Positions 19,316 to 27,727 of a stretch of DNA of 64,000 bases are shown one piece after another. Source of the stretch: Nocardioides panacis (GTDB taxonomy: Bacteria; Actinomycetota; Actinomycetes; Propionibacteriales; Nocardioidaceae); contig NZ_CP077062.1 of the NCBI RefSeq assembly GCF_019039255.1, positions 2,480,001 through 2,544,000 of the forward strand. Direction: 5' to 3'. The notes under the pieces were generated by a model. The model saw only the letters and a list, made by a program, of their open reading frames with translations. It made no database searches and was not told the DNA's origin. The stretch's first letter is position 1; each line of letters starts with the position of its first letter. The position numbers and the translations under genes are program-made.

Positions 19316-20260
19316 TCAGGGCCGTCGCGCCAGGTCGGCCGCACCGATCATGCCGGCCTTGTTGCCGAGCAACGCCGCCCGCACCTCGAGCTCGGGGCGG
19401 TAGTGCCGACCGGTCAGGTTGGCCGCGAAGTGCGCACGGACCGGGTCCAGCAACAGGTCACCGGCCTCGGAGACCCCACCGCCGATGACGACCACGGCCG
19501 GGTCGAGGACCGCGGTCAGGCTGGCGATGCCCTCGCCGAGCCACTTGCCGAGCGAGGCGAGCTGCTCGCGGGCGAAGGTGTCGCCCTCGCGGGCCGCCTC
19601 GGTGATCAGCGGTCCGCTGATGTCGTCGACGACCCCGCCTGCCCGGTCGAGCAGGCTCCGGGCGATCAACGAGCCCTGCCGCGCCTGCTCCTTGGTGTCG
19701 CGGACCAGGGCGGTGCCGCTGGCGTACTGCTCCCAGCAGCCGCGGTTGCCGCAGCCGCAGATCCGGCCGTCCGGTACGACGCGCATGTGCCCGATCTCGG
19801 CGGCCACGCCGAACGCGCCGCGGTGCAGGCTGCCGTTGAGCACGATGCCGCCGCCGACCCCGGTCCCGACGGTCACCAGCAGGGTGTCCTGGACGTCCTC
19901 GCCGGCGCCGAAGGTGAACTCGCCCCACGCCGCGGCGTTGGCGTCGTTCTCGATCACGACCGGCAGGTCGATGCGCTTCTCCAGGTCCGCGCGCAGCGGC
20001 TCGTCGCGCCAGGCGAGGTTCGGCGCGAACAGCACCGTGGAGCGCCTCGAGTCGACGAAGCCGGCCGCGCCGACCCCGACCGCGACGACCTCGTGCTCGG
20101 AGCGCAGCTCGGCGACCAGCTCCTCGATGGCGTGCTCGATGGCGTCCGTGTCGGTGGCCGGCGACTCACGCCGGGCCGTGGCGAGGATGTGACCCTGCTC
20201 GTCGACGACGCCACCGGCGATCTTGGTGCCGCCCACGTCGATCCCGACCGTCAGTCCCAT
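19316..20260 (-). CDS. glk: ROK-family glucokinase
   Basis: The enzyme phosphorylates glucose to glucose 6-phosphate. The 314-residue product starts MGLTVGIDVGGTKIAGGVVD (phosphate-1 ATP motif), has ENDANAAAWGE with the catalytic Asp, VTVGTGVGGGIVLNG, and the ROK zinc motif CGCGNRGCWEQYASG. The family features VVVIGGGVSEAGDLLLDPVR and ALLGNKAGMIGAADLA close it. Both length and motifs match Streptomyces GlkA. The ATG at 20260 overlaps the upstream stop by one base (TGATG), so it follows the DUF5304 gene in an operon, the same neighbourhood as in Streptomyces. Confidence 0.92.
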   Translation of the reverse strand: MGLTVGIDVGGTKIAGGVVDEQGHILATARRESPATDTDAIEHAIEELVAELRSEHEVVAVGVGAAGFVDSRRSTVLFAPNLAWRDEPLRADLEKRIDLPVVIENDANAAAWGEFTFGAGEDVQDTLLVTVGTGVGGGIVLNGSLHRGAFGVAAEIGHMRVVPDGRICGCGNRGCWEQYASGTALVRDTKEQARQGSLIARSLLDRAGGVVDDISGPLITEAAREGDTFAREQLASLGKWLGEGIASLTAVLDPAVVVIGGGVSEAGDLLLDPVRAHFAANLTGRHYRPELEVRAALLGNKAGMIGAADLARRP

Positions 20261-20652
20261 CAGTCGTCCTCCCACTCGTCGTCGTCGCTGAGGTCGATCT
20301 TCTCCACCGGGCCGTCCGGGCGGCGCGCCCCGGGGTCGGGCACCGGCGTGGCCATCATGCCTGCCGCGGCCTGCATCAACGACGTCATCGCCGTGGACAG
20401 GTGCGCCTTGACCTCCGGGCTGGTGTCCCGCACGGCGGAGATCACCCGGCACACGGGGCAGTAGGTGCACGCTCCTTCGCCCGTCGCGACGTGCTCGTTG
20501 ACCCGGTGCGCCGCGGACGCCGCACCCTCCGCGGCCGAGGCCGCGGCCCCGGCGTAGTCGCTGCCGCTGTCCTTGGCCCAGCCCTGCAGCGCGTGCAGCA
20601 GCTTGACCGCCTCCTCGGTGACCGACCCGACCGGCTCGTCGGCCCCGGTCAC
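20260..20652 (-). CDS. DUF5304-like conserved protein
   Basis: This 130-residue protein lies between arsA-like and glucokinase genes and overlaps both, by 4 bp and 1 bp. It has a helical first half (AVKLLHALQGWAKDSGSDYA), a two-cysteine segment CTYCPVCRVISAVRDTSPEV, and an acidic tail (KIDLSDDDEWEDD). The conserved position before glucokinase in Streptomyces and other actinobacteria supports DUF5304. The CxxC motif could bind metal, but no role is known. GTG 20652 is the only start consistent with the overlap. Confidence 0.82.
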   Translation of the reverse strand: MTGADEPVGSVTEEAVKLLHALQGWAKDSGSDYAGAAASAAEGAASAAHRVNEHVATGEGACTYCPVCRVISAVRDTSPEVKAHLSTAMTSLMQAAAGMMATPVPDPGARRPDGPVEKIDLSDDDEWEDD

Positions 20653-21827
20653 GGCGCCGGCTCCCCGTCGGGACGGAACCGGACCCGCAGGGCACCGTCC
20701 TCGATGCATGCGCCCGCGATCGAGTGCCGGGCGAGCGCTGCGGGCAGCGCGATCAGCCGGCGGTAGGAACCCACGGTCACCACGAGCTCGTCTCCATGTC
20801 GTGCCAGGTCGATGTCGGACTTGGCGACAAACGGTAGTGCGATCCGCAGCGTCGTACCCGAGCGGGTTCGGGTGATGGTCATCGGCCCGTCGCCCTTCGG
20901 CGCCGCGAGCGGGTCGTCCCCGGCGTACGCCGCCTCGGCGAAGCCGGCCAGCGCGTCCACCCCGACCGGCTCGGAGGGCTGGTACGACGACCGCCAGACC
21001 GGCAGGCCGGTGAACGACTGCTCCACCTCGGCCAGCACCGCCGCCTGGGCCTCGACCCAGGTGCGCCGCCACTCGTCGGCGCCGCCGTCCGGGAACACCC
21101 GGTTGGCGACCACCCCGTCCACCCGGTAGCCGAACAGCGAGAGCGTGGTCAGGGAGCGCCGGGCCTCGGCGACCACGACGGCCTCGGGGGTGAGCACCAG
21201 CCGCACGCTGGCGTCCTCGCCGGTGAGCAGCGCCCGCACCTCCTCGAGGTCACGGTGCAGCCGCTCCACCGCCTCGAGGACGGCGTCCTGCGGCATCGGC
21301 ACGCCGGCCGCCCGCGCCAGCACCGGGCGCAGCGCCTTCACGAGACGCCGGTCGGCGGGGAGGACCCGGTCCAGGTACCACCCCAGCGCCTCGGGCAGCG
21401 CCAGCAGCCGCAGCGTCTCGGCGGTCGGCGCGCAGTCGACGACCACCACGTCCCACTCGCCCGAGAGCACCTGGGTGCGCAGCTCGAGCAGGGCCAGCAC
21501 CTCCTCGGCGCCCGGGACCACGGTCAGCTCCTCGGCGGCGATCGGGTCGACCCCGACCGCGTCGAGGACCGAGAGCAGGTAGCCCTGGATCTCCGCCCAG
21601 GACCGCTCGAAGCGCTGCTGGGCGTCGACCTGCTGCACGAACAGGCGGTCGGCGACCCGGGTGGGCTCGGGGCCGATCGGGACCCCGAAGGCGTCGGCCA
21701 GCGAGTGCGCCGCGTCGGTGGAGAGCACCAGCGTCCGCAGGCCGGAGCGGGCGGCGACCGTCGCGGTCCCGGCCGCCGCGGTCGTCTTGCCGACCCCGCC
21801 CTTGCCGGTGAACAGGATGATCCGCAC
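20649..21827 (-). CDS. ArsA/Get3-family ATPase with C-terminal HSP20-like domain
   Basis: The 392-residue product opens VRIILFTGKGGVGKTTAAAG, the deviant Walker A of ArsA/Get3 ATPases. It continues with STDAAHSLADAFG (switch I, DTDPAHS-like) and VVVDCAPTAETLRLL (switch II). The last 80 residues (MTITRTRSGTTLRIALPFV ... LVVTVGSYRRLIALP) form the small alpha-crystallin-like domain found at the end of many actinobacterial ArsA proteins. The ars operon is absent, so arsenite transport is unlikely. Mycobacterial homologues (Rv2184c) are of unknown role. It starts at GTG 21827, 11 bp after the SRPBCC gene. Confidence 0.88.
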   Translation of the reverse strand: MRIILFTGKGGVGKTTAAAGTATVAARSGLRTLVLSTDAAHSLADAFGVPIGPEPTRVADRLFVQQVDAQQRFERSWAEIQGYLLSVLDAVGVDPIAAEELTVVPGAEEVLALLELRTQVLSGEWDVVVVDCAPTAETLRLLALPEALGWYLDRVLPADRRLVKALRPVLARAAGVPMPQDAVLEAVERLHRDLEEVRALLTGEDASVRLVLTPEAVVVAEARRSLTTLSLFGYRVDGVVANRVFPDGGADEWRRTWVEAQAAVLAEVEQSFTGLPVWRSSYQPSEPVGVDALAGFAEAAYAGDDPLAAPKGDGPMTITRTRSGTTLRIALPFVAKSDIDLARHGDELVVTVGSYRRLIALPAALARHSIAGACIEDGALRVRFRPDGEPAP

Positions 21828-21838
21828 GGGCGGCGTCG

Positions 21839-22276
21839 TCAGCCCAGCGACTCGACGCGCTTCTTGAGACCCTTCAGCGCGGTGTCGATGATGACCTTCT
21901 CGGCCTTGCGCTTGAGCATCCCGATCATCGGGATCGAGATGTCGACGGCGAGCCGGTAGGTGACCTCGGTGGTGCCGTCGCCGCGGTCGTCGAGCAGGTA
22001 GGCCCCGTCCATCGCCTTGAGCATCTTGCCCTCGACCAGCTTCCAGGAGACCTCGTCGTCCGCGTGCCAGTCGTAGGCAAGGGTGTAGGCGTCCTTGATC
22101 GGGCTGGCGTCGAGCTCGAAGTACACCTGCCCGGGGCGGTCCCCCGCGGCCCCGACCGGCTCGGCCTTCTTCACGCCCTGGGCCCACACCGGGTAGGCAC
22201 CGAAGTCGGCGATCACCGCCATGACCGAGGCGGCGTCGGCGGCGATGACGATGCTCGACGTGGTCTGCTCAGCCAT
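21839..22276 (-). CDS. SRPBCC-family protein (polyketide cyclase/START-like)
   Basis: The 145-residue protein is a single START-like helix-grip domain, starting MAEQTTSSIVIAADAASVMA and containing DFGAYPVWAQGVKKAE, YTLAYDWHADDEVSWKLVEG and the C-terminal long helix MLKRKAEKVIIDTALKGLKK. Such domains bind hydrophobic ligands in a deep pocket. By sequence and place it corresponds to the M. tuberculosis TB16.3 protein (Rv2185c). It heads the operon SRPBCC-arsA-DUF5304-glk and is divergent from fadD. ATG 22276 is preferred over one four codons upstream, based on the family start. Confidence 0.88.
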   Translation of the reverse strand: MAEQTTSSIVIAADAASVMAVIADFGAYPVWAQGVKKAEPVGAAGDRPGQVYFELDASPIKDAYTLAYDWHADDEVSWKLVEGKMLKAMDGAYLLDDRGDGTTEVTYRLAVDISIPMIGMLKRKAEKVIIDTALKGLKKRVESLG

Positions 22277-22403
22277 CAGGTTCCTCACTCGTCCGGGCGG
22301 TCAGCTCGCAGGGCGAGGGTAGCCGATGCCGTGTCCCGCCCGACCACGCGTCACGGTAGCGTCGGGGAGCATCGGCTCGGGACACGAGACAGGAGGCGGT
22401 TCG

Positions 22404-24179
22404 TTGCGTGAGTACGCGTCACCGGCACTGACCGACGTGCCGCCCCGCGGCACCCTCACCGACGACGTCGTCCGCAACGCGGCCGAGCATCCGGACACGG
22501 TCGCCTTCTCGCGCCGGGCCGGGGACCGGTGGGTCGACGTCACCGCCGCGGAGTTCCTCGCCCAGGTCACGGCCGTCGCGAAGGGCCTGGTCGCCTCCGG
22601 CGTCGACCCCGGCGACCGGGTCGGCCTGCTGTCGCGCACCCGCTACGAGTGGACGCTGCTCGACTACGCGATCTGGTTCGCGGGCGCGGTCTCGGTGCCG
22701 GTCTACGAGACCTCCTCCGCGGACCAGGTCGCCCGGATCCTGACCCACTCGGGCGCCCGCGCCGTCGTGGTGGAGAACGCCGCGCACGCCGCCCGGGTCC
22801 GGGTGGGTGGCGGCCGCCGGCAGGTCTGGGTCCTCGACGACGGCGCCGTCGAGGCGCTGACCGCTGCCGGGGAGACCGTGGGCGACGACGAGATCGACGT
22901 ACGGCGCGAGCGGATGTCCGGCGACAGCCTGGCCACGATCATCTACACGTCGGGCACCACCGGGGCGCCCAAGGGCTGCATGCTCACGCACGGCAACTTC
23001 CTGCACGAGCTCGGCGCCGCCGTCGAGGAGCTCGACGAGCTGTTCGCCGGCGAGGACGCCAGCACGCTGCTGTTCCTGCCGCTCGCCCACGTGTTCGCCC
23101 GGGCCATCCAGGTCGGCGCCGTACGCCGCCGGGTGCGCCTGGGCTACTCCCCCGACATCCGCACGCTCAGCGCCGACCTCGCCTCGTTCCGCCCCACGTT
23201 CCTGCTCGCCGTCCCCCGCGTCTTCGAGAAGATCTTCAACGCGGCCAGCCAGAAGGCCGCCGGCGACGGGCACGGCAAGATGTTCGACAAGGCCGCCGAC
23301 ACCGCCATCGCCTGGAGCCGGGCGCTCGAGGACGGCCGCCCGGGACGCTTCCTGCGCGCCCGGCACGGGCTGGCCGACCGGCTGGTCTACGCCCAGCTCC
23401 GGGCCGCGCTCGGCGGCCGGTGCCGCTACGCGGTCTCCGGCGGCGCCCCGCTCGGCGAGCGGCTCGGCCACTTCTACCGGGGCATCGGGGTCACCGTCCT
23501 GGAGGGCTACGGGCTGACCGAGACGACCGCGGCGGTGACCGTGAACACCCCGGACGCGCTCAAGATCGGCACGGTCGGCCGCCCCCTGGGCGGCACGACG
23601 GTCCGGGTCGCCGAGGACGGCGAGCTCCAGGTGCGGGGCGGCCAGGTGATGGCGGGCTACTGGGCCGACGAGGCGGCGACCGCCGAGGCCCTGGACGGCG
23701 GAGTGTGGCTGCGCACCGGCGACCTCGGCGAGATCGACGACGAGGGCTTCGTGCGGATCACCGGCCGCAAGAAGGAGATCCTGGTGACCGCCGGCGGCAA
23801 GAACGTCGCCCCCGCGGGCCTCGAGGACCACATCCGGGCGCACCCGCTGGTGAGCCAGTGCCTGGTGGTCGGGGACGGGCGGCCCTTCGTCGCGGCCCTG
23901 GTCACCCTGGACCCCGACGCGCTCGCGCCCTGGGCCGAGGCGCACCGCAAGCACGGCGGGCCGGCCGACCTGGCCGACGACGCCGACCTGCGGGCCGAGA
24001 TCCAGTCCGCCGTGGACGACGCCAACCGGTCGGTGTCCCAGGCCGAGTCGATCCGCCGGTTCGTGGTGGTCCCCGGCGACTGGACCGAGGAGGCGGGCCA
24101 GCTGACGCCCAGCCTCAAGCTGCGTCGCGCGGTCGTGATGAGCGAGCTGCGCCGCGAGGTCGACGCGCTCTACGAGTGA
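22404..24179 (+). CDS. Long-chain acyl-CoA synthetase (FadD15-like AMP-dependent ligase)
   Basis: The enzyme activates fatty acids to acyl-CoA through an acyl-adenylate. The 591-residue product contains the AMP-binding signature IIYTSGTTGAPKGCMLTHGN, the acyl site region LEGYGLTETTAAVTVNTP, the hinge TGDLGEIDDEGFVRITGR and KKEILVTAGGKNVAPAGLE. TTG 22404 is the start: a perfect AGGAGG at 22391-22396 lies 7 nt upstream, and the family begins LREYASPAL-like. Position matches M. tuberculosis fadD15 (Rv2187). It is the last backbone gene before the tad locus. Confidence 0.9.
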   Translation: MREYASPALTDVPPRGTLTDDVVRNAAEHPDTVAFSRRAGDRWVDVTAAEFLAQVTAVAKGLVASGVDPGDRVGLLSRTRYEWTLLDYAIWFAGAVSVPVYETSSADQVARILTHSGARAVVVENAAHAARVRVGGGRRQVWVLDDGAVEALTAAGETVGDDEIDVRRERMSGDSLATIIYTSGTTGAPKGCMLTHGNFLHELGAAVEELDELFAGEDASTLLFLPLAHVFARAIQVGAVRRRVRLGYSPDIRTLSADLASFRPTFLLAVPRVFEKIFNAASQKAAGDGHGKMFDKAADTAIAWSRALEDGRPGRFLRARHGLADRLVYAQLRAALGGRCRYAVSGGAPLGERLGHFYRGIGVTVLEGYGLTETTAAVTVNTPDALKIGTVGRPLGGTTVRVAEDGELQVRGGQVMAGYWADEAATAEALDGGVWLRTGDLGEIDDEGFVRITGRKKEILVTAGGKNVAPAGLEDHIRAHPLVSQCLVVGDGRPFVAALVTLDPDALAPWAEAHRKHGGPADLADDADLRAEIQSAVDDANRSVSQAESIRRFVVVPGDWTEEAGQLTPSLKLRRAVVMSELRREVDALYE

Positions 24180-24390
24180 GCCGTCGGGACCCGGGTGGGC
24201 GACGTGTCCGACGATCGGCCGACAGGTGTGGACCATCCGGACTATTTCCCCCATTCCCGAGACGCCGGTGTCTTAGGTGTACAACCCTTTACTCGGGCCG
24301 GATTTCAGCCCACCGGGAGAACGACCGATACACCCTGCGGGGTGAGGGCTGCGACTCCCGGAGCCACTGGAGCACTCGAGGAAGATCCGC

Positions 24391-25128
24391 ATGGGACGCA
24401 GGACAGTTCTCTTGATCGTGGCGGCGCTCATCGCGGCGCTCGGCACCGGCATGGTGTTCCTCTACGTCAGAGGCGCCGACAACCGCGCCGTGGCGGGTCA
24501 GGCTCCGGTCCAGGTGCTCAAGGCGGTGGCCCAGATCGAGCCGGGCGAGACCATGGCCGCCGCGCAGGCCGCCGGAAAGATCCAGCTGGGCAAGGTCCCC
24601 CGCTCCCAGGTCCTGGTCGGGGCGGTGAACAGCGTGACCGGCCTGGAGAACAGCGTGGCGCTGTCCACGATCTACCCCAACGAGCAGATCGTCACCGCCA
24701 AGTTCGGAGCCGCGGGCGACCAGGACACGCTCACCATCCCGGACGGCAACATCGCGATCTCCGTGAACCTCACCGACACCGGTCGGGTCGCGGGCTTCGT
24801 CAACCCGGGTGCCAGCGTCGCCGTCTTCGTCAACACGGCTTCCGACGACTCTTCCGGCGCCGGGGCCACCACCCGCCTGCTGCTCCCCAAGGTCCAGGTC
24901 ATCGCCGTCGGCGACACCACCGTGGTGAACACCACGACCACCGACCCGGCCGGCGCGCAGACCACCGAGCAGCTGCCCAAGACGCTGTTCACGCTGTCGG
25001 TCCCGCAGACCGACGCGGAACGGATCATGTACGCCGTGTCCCACGGCGAGCTCAGCTTCGGTCTGCTGAACGACAAGTCCAAGGTCAAGACCGGTCCGGG
25101 CGTCACCGCCAAGAATCTCTTCGGGTGA
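24391..25128 (+). CDS. cpaB: CpaB/RcpC-like Flp pilus assembly protein (SAF domain)
   Basis: The 245-residue product has one N-terminal membrane anchor (TVLLIVAALIAALGTGMVFLY). A SAF-type domain follows (VLKAVAQIEPGETMAAAQ ... IYPNEQIVTAKFG), then the CpaB C-terminal region AISVNLTDTGRVAGFVNPGA and VFVNT. CpaB proteins act at the envelope early in Tad pilus assembly. ATG 24391 lies behind GAGGAAG. It is the first gene of the tad locus and is followed after 6 bp by cpaE. The 211 bp upstream are relatively AT-rich and probably hold the locus promoter, though I see no clear consensus. Confidence 0.88.
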   Translation: MGRRTVLLIVAALIAALGTGMVFLYVRGADNRAVAGQAPVQVLKAVAQIEPGETMAAAQAAGKIQLGKVPRSQVLVGAVNSVTGLENSVALSTIYPNEQIVTAKFGAAGDQDTLTIPDGNIAISVNLTDTGRVAGFVNPGASVAVFVNTASDDSSGAGATTRLLLPKVQVIAVGDTTVVNTTTTDPAGAQTTEQLPKTLFTLSVPQTDAERIMYAVSHGELSFGLLNDKSKVKTGPGVTAKNLFG

Positions 25129-25134
25129 GGTGCC

Positions 25135-26332
25135 ATGCCGATCATCGTTGAAAGCAGCCGTTCGAACTCCGACCTGTTCACCTCGGTCAGCGGGGCGGAC
25201 GCCCAGGTCGTGGCCAGTCTCGAGGAGCTCAAGCGGCTCCTCGCGGACTCCCCGAACGAGTACGCCATCGTCCTGGGTCCCGCGGTGGACCTGGAGGCCG
25301 CGGCCGCCCTGGCCGACATGCTGCGGGTCACCCGTCCGACGATCAGCGTCATCCTGATCCGCCGGCGCGTGGACACCATCGTCCTCGCGGAGGCCCTGCG
25401 CTCGGGCATGCGCGAGGTCGTCGACGAGCGCGACCTCACCGGTCTCGGCGCGGCGATCCACCGCGCCCACCAGGTCTGGACCGCGCTCACCGGTGCACCG
25501 GCGGCCGCCGCCGGTGGCGACCGCGGCACCCTGATCACGGTGTTCTCCCCCAAGGGCGGGGTCGGCAAGACCACCCTGGCGGTGAACCTCGCGCTGGCCC
25601 TCTCCGCCCGCGGCGCCCACCGGGTCTGCCTGGTCGACCTGGACCTGGCGTTCGGCGACATCGCGATCACCCTCCAGCTGTTCCCGGCCCGCACGATGGC
25701 CGACGTGGTGCACCTCGAGAGCGGTCTCGACTTCGGCGTGTTGGAGCCCCTGCTCACGACGTACAACGAGAGCGTCAGCGCACTGGTCGCCCCGGTGCAG
25801 CCGGACGCGAAGGACACCATCCCGCCCCCCCTGATCGGCCGGGTGCTGAGCCTGCTCAAGGGGCACTTCGACTTCGTGGTCGTCGACACCTCCCCCCGCG
25901 TTCGACGAGTACGCCCTCCAGGCGTTCGACGAGACCGACGAGATGCTGCTGGTCACCACGCTCGACGTGCCGACCCTGAAGAACGTCAAGGTCGCGGTCG
26001 AGACGCTCGACCTGCTCAACTTCCCGCGCAGCCACCGCCACCTGATCCTCAACCGCGCCGACGACAAGGTCGGGCTGACCCCGGACAAGGTGGAGAGCAC
26101 CCTCGGCATGACCATCGCCGCCGCGATCCCCACCTCCTCCCAGGTGGCGCACGCCACCAACTCGGGCGAGCCGATCGTGAGCGCCCAGCCCAAGCACGCG
26201 GTGAGCCAGGCGATCGTCGCCCTCGGCCAGCGGCTCGCCAGCAGCTCCGGCGTGCCGAGCGACGCGGTGAGCTCAGCGGTTCCCGCCCCCAAGCGGTCCT
26301 TCCTCCGCCGAAACAGCAGGTCGTCCTCGTGA
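25135..26332 (+). CDS. cpaE: CpaE-like pilus assembly ATPase, frameshifted in this sequence
   Basis: The N-terminal 125 residues resemble a receiver domain (YAIVLGPAVDLEAAAALADM, VILIRRRVDTIVLAEALRSG). A MinD/ParA-type ATPase follows with TVFSPKGGVGKTTLAVNLAL and VCLVDLDLAFGDIAI. The frame breaks at six C (25892-25897). Removing one C continues DTSPAFDEYALQAFDETDEM and LVTTLDVPTLKNVK up to the stop at 26332, giving about 398 residues. Without this correction the frame runs on into cpaF and mimics a CpaE-CpaF fusion. CpaE localises the Tad machine. The stop overlaps the cpaF GTG by 4 bp. Confidence 0.9.
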
Positions 26333-27723
26333 GCACCCTCGCCGACCGGCTCGCCGCCGCGTCACGGGACCGCGCCACGCCGACCGCCCCGGCCCGCGAC
26401 GCCATGGCCACCATGAACGAGCGCCGCGGCAAGGAGGAGACCAAGGCCGAGACCGACTTCTCCAACCTCAAGTCGCAGGTCCACAACACGCTGCTCCAGC
26501 AGCTCGGCCCGAAGCTGTACGACGCCGAGCTCACCCCGACCGAGCTCGAGCACATGGTCAAGGGCGCCCTGCAGGAGGCCATGCAGGCCGAGGACATCCT
26601 GCTCACCGCCGCCGAGCGGACCCGGATCTCCCAGGAGATCTCCGACGACATCCTCGGCTACGGCCCGATCGAGCCGTTCCTGCGCGACCCCGATCTGACC
26701 GAGGTCATGGTCAACGGTCCGAACAGCATCTACATCGAGCGCGGCGGCCGCCTGATCAAGGTCGACGGTCACTTCAGCGACGAGCAGCACCTGCGCCGCA
26801 CCATCGACAAGATCGTGTCCCGCATCGGCCGTCGCGTCGACGAGTCCAGCCCGATGGTGGACGCCCGCCTGCCGGACGGCAGCCGGGTGAACGCCGTCAT
26901 CCCGCCACTGGCCGTGGACGGGTCCCTGCTGACCATCCGCAAGTTCTCCGCCGACCCGTACACCAGCGCCGACCTGGTCGCCTTCGGCACCTACTCGCAG
27001 CGGACCGCCGACTTCCTGGCGGCCTGCGTCAAGGGCCGGCTGAACGTCGTGGTCTCCGGGAGCACCGGCTCGGGGAAGACCACCACCTTGAACGTGCTCT
27101 CCTCCTTCATCCCGCACGACGAGCGGATCGTCACGATCGAGGACGCCGCGGAGCTGCAGCTGCACCAGGACCACGTGCTGCGGCTCGAGTCCCGCCCGGC
27201 CAACATCGAGGGGAAGGGTGCCGTCGAGATCCGGGACCTGGTCAAGAACAGCCTGCGCATGCGTCCCGACCGGATCGTGGTCGGCGAGGTCCGCGACTCC
27301 TCCGCGCTCGACATGCTGCAGGCGATGAACACCGGTCACGACGGCTCGCTCTGCACGGTCCACTCGAACGGTCCGCGCGACACGCTGGCGCGCATCGAGA
27401 CGATGGTGCTGATGGCCGGCATGGACCTGCCGATCCGGGCGATCCGCGAGCAGGTGGCCTCCGCCGTCGACCTGATCGTGCACCAGAGCCGGCTCAAGGA
27501 CGGCTCGCGCCGGATCACCCACGTCACCGAGGTCGAGCGCATGGAGGGGGACGTGATCACGCTGCAGGACGTCTTCATCTACGACCACTCGGCCGGCTTC
27601 GACGAGAACGGCAAGACCCTCGGCCGGCTGCGGGCGACGGGGCTGCGCCCCAAGTTCATCGAGAAGCTGGCGCACGTCAACGTGCACGTCGACCCGATGC
27701 TGTTCGCGATGGACGGTGGCTGA
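26329..27723 (+). CDS. cpaF: CpaF/TadA secretion ATPase
   Basis: This hexameric ATPase powers pilus assembly from the cytoplasm. The 464-residue product has an N-terminal helical domain (LGYGPIEPFLRDPDLTEVMV), the Walker A loop GSTGSGKTT at 243-251, the Asp box VTIEDAAELQL, Walker B RPDRIVVGEVRDSSALDML and the His box MNTGHDGSLCTVHSNGPRD. All match TadA. GTG 26329 overlaps the cpaE stop. No frame problem is seen. It stands between cpaE and the VWA-TadB gene and is the best-preserved marker of the locus. Confidence 0.95.
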   Translation: MSTLADRLAAASRDRATPTAPARDAMATMNERRGKEETKAETDFSNLKSQVHNTLLQQLGPKLYDAELTPTELEHMVKGALQEAMQAEDILLTAAERTRISQEISDDILGYGPIEPFLRDPDLTEVMVNGPNSIYIERGGRLIKVDGHFSDEQHLRRTIDKIVSRIGRRVDESSPMVDARLPDGSRVNAVIPPLAVDGSLLTIRKFSADPYTSADLVAFGTYSQRTADFLAACVKGRLNVVVSGSTGSGKTTTLNVLSSFIPHDERIVTIEDAAELQLHQDHVLRLESRPANIEGKGAVEIRDLVKNSLRMRPDRIVVGEVRDSSALDMLQAMNTGHDGSLCTVHSNGPRDTLARIETMVLMAGMDLPIRAIREQVASAVDLIVHQSRLKDGSRRITHVTEVERMEGDVITLQDVFIYDHSAGFDENGKTLGRLRATGLRPKFIEKLAHVNVHVDPMLFAMDGG

Positions 27724-27727
27724 CCCG

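Noticed and set aside
20649-22187. Longer ArsA start upstream of 21827
   Set aside because: The extra N-terminal part is the shadow of the SRPBCC gene. The ArsA P-loop begins within a few residues of GTG 21827.
25135-27723. Apparent 862-residue CpaE-CpaF fusion protein
   Set aside because: The continuous frame arises from one extra C at 25892-25897. The true CpaE C-terminus is read in the other frame up to 26332, and CpaF has its own GTG start overlapping that stop.
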